Source: Planctomycetota bacterium | Lineage (GTDB): Bacteria > Planctomycetota > Planctomycetia > Pirellulales > Pirellulaceae | Length of the DNA: 9,592 nt | NCBI GenBank assembly: GCA_019347795.1 | Contig: JAHWKS010000121.1 | Location: forward strand, 1-9,592 | Direction: 5' to 3' | Part shown: positions 4,156 to 9,592 of the stretch, piece after piece | How positions within the stretch are numbered: the first letter of the stretch is position 1 | Layout: each line of letters opens with the position of its first letter | Position numbers and translations under genes: made by a program | Notes under the pieces: model-generated | What the model saw: only the letters and a program-made list of their open reading frames with translations | The model's database searches: none | Told to the model about the DNA's origin: nothing

Positions 4156-6003
4156 TCACCCGCTGGAGGCCGATTGCTTGAACAGTATCGTCAATTCGCC
4201 AATCGGCAGATATGGCTGCGCGCACTTAGGAGCAGCCGTAGTGAATTGAACATCCTGCTTGAAAACTTGTCGAAGCGGGGCGAGATCGTTCTCTGACGAG
4301 AGGATGATAACCGGCGCTTTCCGCAGATCCACACGCAGCTTTCCGGCGAGATACGCATTGGGCTTGTGGGATGGCGCAGTCGTCCCGAGGCTTCCGATCG
4401 CCCGCCCGATTCCATAGTTGAGCTGATAGGGGGAATGCCTCGTATGCGCCTGCACGGAAAGCGTGTCTCCGACAGCCAGGTACCGCTCATAGCCACATGC
4501 CGTGAGAAGCGAATCCAGCCTCTCGGCGCGCAGCTTCGCGCCCCGCGACTCCGCAATCTCAGGACTGCCTCTCGCAGCCATCACATCAGGCGTGTACCGC
4601 CCAGGTATGAGAGCATTGGTCACAAGAAGTCCGCCCAAAAGAAGCAGGCCACTCGTCCTGGCCGCGAGGATGCACGAAAGGGCGATCGCAAGCAGCAAGG
4701 GAAGGGTGAACACAAGATAGCGATGGTCATGATCGCCGCCGCCATAACTCGCCAGAGCGCTGGCGATGAACAGCGCGGTGAGGAGCAGGAATGCTCGTTT
4801 GTGCAGGAGCCAAGGGGCGCGGATTCTCCACGCAATGCCGGCAAGCAGGGCGGGAGGGATTACCATCATGCCAAGAAGCCGTAGCAGAATCGGATGCCCC
4901 CAGGGAACGTTTTGCCCTTGGAGGTGGACCAACGTGACCAGTTGCTCGGTGAGATCGAACATGTGGGCCGACAGCAGCGAGACACCGAGTAGCGCAAAGC
5001 CATAAAGCATCAGCCGTGGCCTCGTCCGCTCTATCCATAGGCAGCACGAAGCGGCGAAAAACAGGCCCAGGCCCGCGTTCAACGGCGGCGTACCGAGTCC
5101 CGCGAAAATACGGTAGGCATTGAGGCTCCTCAGCCACAGCGGATGCGGCGCCTCAAATCGCATCTGGAGCCCGTAATGCGTGTATACGCTGCTCGCAACG
5201 CTCCGCCCGGTAAGCATCTCGGGAAGATAGATCGTGACGTACGGAACAAGCGCTCTGGCAGCGAGCAGTATGCCGGCGCAGGTCATGCCTGCGACCAAAA
5301 GAACGCCCAAGGTGCGTCGACGAGGGCAAAGCACGACCAAAGCCAAGGCTCCGGCCACCGCGAACGGCTCCTTGAACATCGCCGCTGCCCCCAGGGAGAC
5401 GCCGGCCGCAATATCCCAGCCAAGGCGCCGCCCGGCCAGTAGGGATGGAAGAACGGCAAGTAGGAGTCCGAATCCCTCGGCTTGGAAATCGTCGCTCCAG
5501 CGGAGCGTGTACCCGGCGGCCGTGACGCCAAGCAGCGCGCTCAGGGCCGCCCGAAGCCACCGGTCGGAGTCGCTTCGCGCGGTGGAATAGCCGAAGAGCC
5601 CAAGCGCAGGCCCAAGAAGTCCGAGGAGCAGTAGGCCGGCGAGATTGTAAATAATGTTGCCTCCACTCAGCTCCAGGGAAAGTGCAGCGAGCAGAAACAC
5701 GAGAGGCGGTTTGGTCTCAAAGAGATCCTCGTAAAGGACAAGGCCATTGAGCCAGCCTTGCCCCATTGAAAAGAACAGGCGAGCGTCACCAACAATCGGC
5801 TGGCCTGAAAGCAGAACTCCGAGACGGAGCAGCTGCGCCGATTCAATCAAGATTGCGAGGATGAGCGCGATCCAAGCAAAACAAATTGCCCACGTGCGAA
5901 GCGCCTTGCATGACGAGCGTCTCGCCGGGCGGGGCAATTTCGCAGCATGGTCTAATCGCCGACTCAGTTGAGGTATGGTGCCGCGCAAAATGGCAAGAGG
6001 CAT
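4156..6003 (-). CDS. GT-C-fold membrane glycosyltransferase (PMT/ArnT-like), 615 aa
   Basis: ATG at 6003 has GGAG 10 bases upstream. After a basic N-terminus, the first membrane span is at about 37-54, and a dozen or so hydrophobic spans run to about 470. The first loop (66-105) carries IVGDARLFFSMGQGWLNG, then LVLYEDLFETKPPLVFLL. This matches the catalytic-Asp loop and 'Y-D-F-KPPL' motif of GT-C enzymes related to dolichyl/polyprenyl-phosphate-mannose protein mannosyltransferases and to RgtA/ArnT-type enzymes (GT39/GT83, PF13231-like). Such enzymes move a sugar from a lipid-phosphate carrier onto an acceptor on the outer face of the membrane. A DHDHRYLVF motif follows at 424-432, and the last 140 residues form a soluble C-terminal domain. 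Donor and acceptor cannot be told. No other glycan gene is nearby, which is unusual for this family. GC content is slightly below its neighbours. Confidence 0.8.
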   Translation of the reverse strand: MPLAILRGTIPQLSRRLDHAAKLPRPARRSSCKALRTWAICFAWIALILAILIESAQLLRLGVLLSGQPIVGDARLFFSMGQGWLNGLVLYEDLFETKPPLVFLLAALSLELSGGNIIYNLAGLLLLGLLGPALGLFGYSTARSDSDRWLRAALSALLGVTAAGYTLRWSDDFQAEGFGLLLAVLPSLLAGRRLGWDIAAGVSLGAAAMFKEPFAVAGALALVVLCPRRRTLGVLLVAGMTCAGILLAARALVPYVTIYLPEMLTGRSVASSVYTHYGLQMRFEAPHPLWLRSLNAYRIFAGLGTPPLNAGLGLFFAASCCLWIERTRPRLMLYGFALLGVSLLSAHMFDLTEQLVTLVHLQGQNVPWGHPILLRLLGMMVIPPALLAGIAWRIRAPWLLHKRAFLLLTALFIASALASYGGGDHDHRYLVFTLPLLLAIALSCILAARTSGLLLLGGLLVTNALIPGRYTPDVMAARGSPEIAESRGAKLRAERLDSLLTACGYERYLAVGDTLSVQAHTRHSPYQLNYGIGRAIGSLGTTAPSHKPNAYLAGKLRVDLRKAPVIILSSENDLAPLRQVFKQDVQFTTAAPKCAQPYLPIGELTILFKQSASSG

Positions 6004-6028
6004 GAACGGAGTGCTCCATTCCGCTTGA

Positions 6029-6056
6029 ATCTTACCTATTCATCGGTTCGCAACAA
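6029..6056 (-). promoter_or_regulatory. Weak candidate promoter of the glycosyltransferase gene
   Basis: On the minus strand TTGTTG (complement of 6051-6056) and TAAGAT (complement of 6029-6034) are 16 bases apart, with the start codon about 25 bases further on. Both hexamers are only partial matches to a housekeeping consensus, and planctomycete promoters are poorly defined. Confidence 0.2.
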
Positions 6057-6421
6057 AGGCTGACGCGGAGCGACAGCTTTGACGTCTGCCGGCAGTGCCG
6101 TGGAGGATGAGCGGTCCCTAGAGAACGGCTGACGCATCCTGCCGCCATGTTCCTAGCGACAAGATCTGGCGAATATAGGGCCGCCATTGCTCGATCCCTG
6201 CCACGCCATTCGGTTTTCAAGACCACGCGCAGTCTCTATCCCCTGCTCGTCGCGATGCAAAGGAAGGAAACGGGCGGCGTGTCGCCTGCTCCCCTCTTGG
6301 TCCGCAGCATGGCCCGGGCCTGTCCCCCGGCGGACCACGCTGCAGGACAGCGATGCGGCGCGAGAGGCGCCGGCATTACGGCTTCGGAAAGCCGAAAAGC
6401 TGGCAGTGCAAGGAGGGGCAA

Positions 6422-6542
6422 CCGTCGGGGGCAGAGCCCCGACCCACCCCTTTTACGACACGCTGACACCTCGTGCCTCGGCGATCGACGCGGCTCCAAG
6501 GGGTGGGTCGGGGCCGCTCGTTCCTCGCTTGCCCCCCGACGG
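6422..6542. repeat. Composite inverted repeat, planctomycete-style intergenic element
   Basis: An inner pair of 17 bases, GCCCCGACCCACCCCTT (6436-6452) and its exact complement (6498-6514), is framed by an outer pair: CCGTCGGGGGC (6422-6432), and GCCCCCCGACGG (6531-6542) with one extra C. A 45-base centre separates the inner arms, and 16 unpaired bases separate the two right arms. GGGGC-AGA-GCCCC is also a local foldback in the left arm. Elements with GGGGGCAGAGCCCCGACCC cores recur in many planctomycete intergenic regions. This one may be a mobile-repeat remnant, a structured RNA or a bidirectional transcription end. Confidence 0.6.
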
Positions 6543-6555
6543 CGCCCGCACTTTG

Positions 6556-6688
6556 CAGCCTGCGGCTGGGCGGCCGCGGAGCGGAGCAGTGCCGACGCGA
6601 GGAGCGTCGGCGCGCGGTGCTTTTATTCGCAGTTTTCGCGGCGTCCGGTGCGGTCGCCCGAAGCGAAGCGGAGGGTGACGGACGCCGC
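6556..6688. repeat. Cluster of further hairpins next to the composite repeat
   Basis: Three foldbacks follow in series. CAGCC/GGCTG (6556-6568) comes first. GCCGACGC and GCGTCGGC (6591-6598 and 6604-6611) form a perfect 8-bp stem with a 5-base loop. GCGGCGTCC and GGACGCCGC (6638-6646 and 6680-6688) are nested around GTCGCCC/GGGTGAC (6653-6659 with 6673-6679, one G-U pair). The tip is GAAGCGAAGC. TTTTATT follows the second stem after 9 bases. With the composite repeat this makes about 270 bp of structured non-coding DNA. Confidence 0.5.
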
Positions 6689-6894
6689 ATGCACTGGGCC
6701 TCAAATGGCGAATTGCCGGAGTGCGTTGCGCCTGTTGCGCGTATTTTCGGGATTGCGGCGAAACGGTTACACTGAAGGCGGCGGGCCAGTGATGCACGCA
6801 TGCTGCATCTCTGCCAATCACGAAAATCGAAGCGATTGGCCCGCCATAGGTCGCGGTGCACTACCGCCCGAGAGCGCAACGACGAGCACGACGG

Positions 6895-8358
6895 ATGGCT
6901 GACAAGAAATACTCGCAATACGATTGCTTCACGATTCCCGGCCATTGGTGGCTTCCGGGCGAAGAGAAGAAAATAGCCGGAGAACTGCACTACCAACGTG
7001 GCAGACTCGAACTTCGTCTGTTCGGAGCCTTTCACAAGACGAAGGGGACAATTCCATTCGACCATAGCCCAGAGGAGACGGAGGTAGCGGTCGTACACGG
7101 CGAGTCTTTCTCTCTCCAACCGATCACGGGATTCAACGCATTCTACACGTCCTGGCGTTCGGCTGAACAGAACTTCTTATCAACCGCCCCGGGGAGAATC
7201 GGCTCCGCCGTGCTGCATGTTCACGCTGCGATCGTCGGGGACCACGTCCTGAGTCTCGACGATCAACGGTACACCAAGTGCCGAATTCAGCTTCGCAATC
7301 TGGAAGGCTGGCTGGATGACCGGCCGTTCAGCACGTCGGACTGGTCGAAGGACGGATGGAAAACAGAGTACGCCAAGCCAGCCAAGAGGCAATTTGACCT
7401 TCCTCCTCCCTTCAGAAGCCTTGAGGTCGTGTCCTCCGCCCAAACGAACGGCGTACCGCCGATGAATCGCTACGAGGTGGTACATCGGGCCAATTTCGTC
7501 ATTACACCGGCAGAGCCGCGACCGATGGAGTGGTTTGCAGACGCCGTGGGCAAAATAGAACGACTGCTAACCCTGCTTGCCGGAAAGCAAATGCAGACGG
7601 AAAGGCAATGGTTGTACACGGCTGGCGACGACGACGGATCGCTTCTTTACTGCAACCGTTCCAACATTGAGCAGAAGGCGGACTACGGGCCATCCGACTT
7701 TCTATTTCGCTATCCGGACGTTGCGGAACGCTTCGAGCGTATCCTCTCGAATTGGGTGACGCAGACCGAGAAAATCCAACATGCGCTGGATCTCTACTTC
7801 TCGTCTCTCCGACAGCCAGGAGCGTTTCTTGAAACGCGATTCCTGCCGATGATCCAAGCGCTGGAGGTCTACGCACGGGCAGACGATCAGCAGACGTACA
7901 TTGATCCGACGGAGTACGAGAAAGTGAGGCCGCGCATCGAAGCGTCTATCCCGCACGACATCGACAAGAATTTGCGCGCGGCGCTCATTGGAAAGCTCAA
8001 GTACGGAAACGAGTATAGCCTCCGGAAGAGGCTCAATCGCCTCGTCAAATCTATGGAAGCGGATACGGTCAAGCTGTTTTGCCTCAATCCCGGCGCATTT
8101 GTCGGAGGAGTCGTGGACACGAGAAATTACCTCACACACTATTCCGACGACCGCGGACGAGTCCTCCAAAGCACAGATTTGCACTGGGCGACCATCAAGT
8201 TGAGAACGATGTTTTCACTTGTTCTGCTCAAGTGGGCGGGGCTACCAGAAGCGTTGATATGCGATCGGGCACGAGCAGATCAGACGTTGGGAAAAGAGCG
8301 ACGACAGTGGGCAAATACTGGCGAGTCAGGAACTCGCATCGATCCTGGTGCGTTGTAG
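6895..8358 (+). CDS. ApeA-like HEPN ribonuclease, predicted anti-phage abortive-infection protein, 487 aa
   Basis: I chose ATG at 6895 because the family usually begins just before an F-x-I/V-x-G-x-W-W-x-P motif, here FTIPGHWWLPGE (12-23). A GTG at 6856 would add 13 residues. Neither start has a strong ribosome binding site. The N-terminal half (to about 200) fits the ApeA N-terminal domain: GELHY strand, LRLFGAF, SAEQNFLST, and QLRNLEGWLDD. The C-terminal half fits the Apea-like HEPN domain: RFLPMIQALEVYAR, then KLKYGNEYSLRKRL, then the catalytic R-x4-H motif R410-NYLT-H415. ApeA-type proteins are standalone defence factors. They are thought to cleave RNA, with tRNA reported as the target, once phage proteins are sensed, stopping growth of the infected cell. 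Two sampled 60-base lines average about 55% GC against about 68% in a sampled primase line, which suggests separate acquisition. The gene stands alone and converges on the primase gene, 85 bp away. Confidence 0.8.
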   Translation: MADKKYSQYDCFTIPGHWWLPGEEKKIAGELHYQRGRLELRLFGAFHKTKGTIPFDHSPEETEVAVVHGESFSLQPITGFNAFYTSWRSAEQNFLSTAPGRIGSAVLHVHAAIVGDHVLSLDDQRYTKCRIQLRNLEGWLDDRPFSTSDWSKDGWKTEYAKPAKRQFDLPPPFRSLEVVSSAQTNGVPPMNRYEVVHRANFVITPAEPRPMEWFADAVGKIERLLTLLAGKQMQTERQWLYTAGDDDGSLLYCNRSNIEQKADYGPSDFLFRYPDVAERFERILSNWVTQTEKIQHALDLYFSSLRQPGAFLETRFLPMIQALEVYARADDQQTYIDPTEYEKVRPRIEASIPHDIDKNLRAALIGKLKYGNEYSLRKRLNRLVKSMEADTVKLFCLNPGAFVGGVVDTRNYLTHYSDDRGRVLQSTDLHWATIKLRTMFSLVLLKWAGLPEALICDRARADQTLGKERRQWANTGESGTRIDPGAL

Positions 8359-8443
8359 TGCGCGAGTTCATCGGCATGGGAAGCCGTCCCTCGAGACCAC
8401 GATATGGGAGCCCCGCCAGGTCACTGACTCGCTGCCGAACGCA

Positions 8444-9592
8444 TTATCTTCGCATACGCGGCAGAATCGAATCGTCGATGAGCGAGCGAGTGAGGCATTC
8501 CGGCTCCTTCCCGCGAAACTGCCGACCGTGCGTATCCTGCGACCACCCCAGCCGCACGTCCACGCTCGCCTGCAGCAGTTTCCACGCCGCTTCCTTCGCG
8601 CCCGCGTCGCCCGCATCATTGCAGTCGAACAGGAGCGACACGCGGCCGCTGGCGAGACGGTTTGCGCGCTCGATGATCTTCGCGAGGTGCTGGTCGGCGA
8701 TTTGGTTGCTGCAGATCGCCTCCGCGTAAACGCCAAGGTGGTCGAGTGCGAGGACGTCGTTGAACCCTTCGACGAGAATAAGCCCGTGCCGGGCGAGGAA
8801 TTCGCGGTACTCGGGCCGCTCATCGAGCCGGCTGGAGTGCTGACCGTAGAGTTCCAGGCCGCGGGAGAAGGACTTCGGGAAGTGATACTTCGCGGGAGCT
8901 TTTGCCGGATCGCGCACCTCGGGGCGCAGCGCCTCGAAGGCAGCAAGTTTCTGCTCGTAGTCGGGATCGCGGCCGACGTAGGAAAGCACCTGGCCATCCT
9001 CGGCGAGGAAACGATAGACGATCTTGCCGCGGAGGCTCCAGCCGCGTTTGTCGCCGCCGCCGTCGAGCGGCATGACGCCGACACCCCAGCGTGTGCAGAT
9101 CTCCGGCGTAAGGTACGGCCGCATCCGCCACCACCTGCTCGCGGCCGGGCTCATCGCTTCGGCGTCGGTGACGAGCTTGCTCTCCAAGCCGACCAGTTCC
9201 CGCACTTTCTCGTTGTCATTTTCCGCCAGCGGGACGTTACGTGGCGGCGCGGGCGCCTCCGCGCGCGGATGCGTCAGTGCTGTCGGCGGCACCTGTCTAT
9301 CTGCCGTGTCCCCTAACACCACCTTCTTCGCCGCGAGGAAGTCGCGGCCGGCGATTTTTTCGGGAGGGCGGGCGCCGGTGAGCAGGCCGTGGATGAGATG
9401 GATGATGTCGCCCCGCGCGCCACACTCGTAGCTGTGGCACCGCCAGGGCTTGCTGGCGTGGCCGACGTTGACGCTGACCTCGTGCTTGCCCGCGTGATCG
9501 CCGGCGCATCCGAACGGACAGTCAATCCGCACCTGAGCGCCGGAGCCATGCACCTCGATCGAGCTCCCACACCGCCTGGCGGCTTCTTCGAG
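8444..9592 (-). CDS. DNA primase with CHC2-like zinc domain and Toprim domain (5'-partial)
   Basis: The frame stays open to the window edge; a GTG at 9553 exists, but 13 in-frame residues upstream (including RRCGSSIEV) continue the domain, so the true start is outside. 382 residues are visible. Residues 8-69 form a zinc-binding CHC2-type domain: C25-PFG-C29-AGD-H33, then WRC52-HSYE-C57-GARGDIIHLIHG. After a Pro/Ala linker (about 95-130) comes an RNA-polymerase-like domain with YLTPEICTRWGVGVMP, LRGKIVYRF and YVGRDPDYE. The Toprim domain has EGFNDVLAL (E275), SNQ, and FDCNDAGDAGAKEA (D323). It makes RNA primers for replication. It ends soon after Toprim and lacks a helicase-binding region, as in many plasmid and phage primases. 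The second Asp of the usual DxD is Asn here. Confidence 0.85.
   Translation of the reverse strand, partial: LEEAARRCGSSIEVHGSGAQVRIDCPFGCAGDHAGKHEVSVNVGHASKPWRCHSYECGARGDIIHLIHGLLTGARPPEKIAGRDFLAAKKVVLGDTADRQVPPTALTHPRAEAPAPPRNVPLAENDNEKVRELVGLESKLVTDAEAMSPAASRWWRMRPYLTPEICTRWGVGVMPLDGGGDKRGWSLRGKIVYRFLAEDGQVLSYVGRDPDYEQKLAAFEALRPEVRDPAKAPAKYHFPKSFSRGLELYGQHSSRLDERPEYREFLARHGLILVEGFNDVLALDHLGVYAEAICSNQIADQHLAKIIERANRLASGRVSLLFDCNDAGDAGAKEAAWKLLQASVDVRLGWSQDTHGRQFRGKEPECLTRSLIDDSILPRMRR

Larger units (their letters stand above)
6057..6894. other. About 840 bp without a convincing gene, rich in hairpins
   Basis: Open frames occur on both strands, but they change character along their length and read through inverted repeats, as expected in GC-rich non-coding DNA. 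The left part (to about 6350) shows no clear element. A small stem, GGCGC/GCGCC (6357-6371), precedes the large inverted repeat. The right part (6690-6894) is less structured and should contain the promoter of the HEPN gene, which I could not place. Confidence 0.4.

Noticed and set aside
6200..6235. tRNA-like anticodon arm (GGTCTTGAAAACC on the minus strand)
   Set aside because: No matching acceptor stem, D arm with GG, or TTCGA-type T loop could be found around it.
6147..6902. Plus-strand open frame of 251 aa before the HEPN gene
   Set aside because: It reads through the composite inverted repeat and other stems, has no domain character, and overlaps the HEPN start.
6376..7119. Minus-strand open frame of 247 aa
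   Set aside because: Half of it is antisense to the HEPN gene and half crosses the inverted repeats; it is rich in Arg, Ala and Pro as expected for non-coding GC-rich DNA.
8321..8337. Small GCGAGT/ACTCGC hairpin as terminator of the HEPN gene
   Set aside because: It lies inside the coding region, has only 6 bp, and no T tract follows.
8348..9316. Long plus-strand open frame (322 aa) over the primase gene
   Set aside because: It is the antisense shadow of the primase frame, which carries zinc and Toprim motifs. GC-rich DNA often keeps the opposite strand open.

Overview
The window is GC-rich and looks like part of a planctomycete plasmid, or of a plasmid-derived or integrated element. Three things suggest this. 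GGGGC/GCCCC inverted-repeat elements of the kind common in planctomycete intergenic DNA lie at 6422-6688. The small hypothetical proteins resemble families I associate with planctomycetes. Both ends carry replication genes. The lineage call is an inference from style, not from a marker gene.

Left end (1-1300): the 3' part of a gene that reads like the C-terminal region of a replication initiator (1-609). It is followed by a hairpin, a 60-base AT-rich stretch (about 28% GC) and three 22-bp direct repeats spaced 33 and 35 bp. This is the architecture of an iteron-type replication origin. Next come a 52-aa minus-strand ORF (1132-1290) and gene debris: a frameshifted small minus-strand gene (1300-1444) and a truncated, frameshifted plus-strand fragment with the cysteine signature of YkgJ-type proteins (1447-1639). 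A perfect 10+10 palindrome lies at 1706-1727.

Middle (1854-4033): three small minus-strand genes (133, 146 and 34 aa) separated by strong hairpins. The 34-aa gene is divergent from a 78-aa XRE/Cro-type regulator, and the region between them holds repeated TTCCCAA operator half-sites. Converging on the regulator gene, and overlapping its 3' end, is a 213-aa four-helix membrane protein of unknown function.

Right half (4156-9592): a 615-aa multi-membrane-span GT-C-type glycosyltransferase on the minus strand. Then comes about 890 bp without a convincing gene, containing a large composite inverted repeat and further hairpins. A lower-GC plus-strand gene follows for an ApeA-like HEPN ribonuclease, a predicted anti-phage defence protein. 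It converges on a 5'-partial minus-strand primase with a CHC2-like zinc-binding domain and a Toprim domain.

Taken together, the replication genes at both ends (initiator, iterons, primase) appear to frame a cargo of small regulators, hypotheticals, a glycosyltransferase and a standalone defence gene. The best candidates for something not well described are the iteron origin with its initiator, the ApeA homologue next to a structured repeat, and the divergent regulator/34-aa gene pair.
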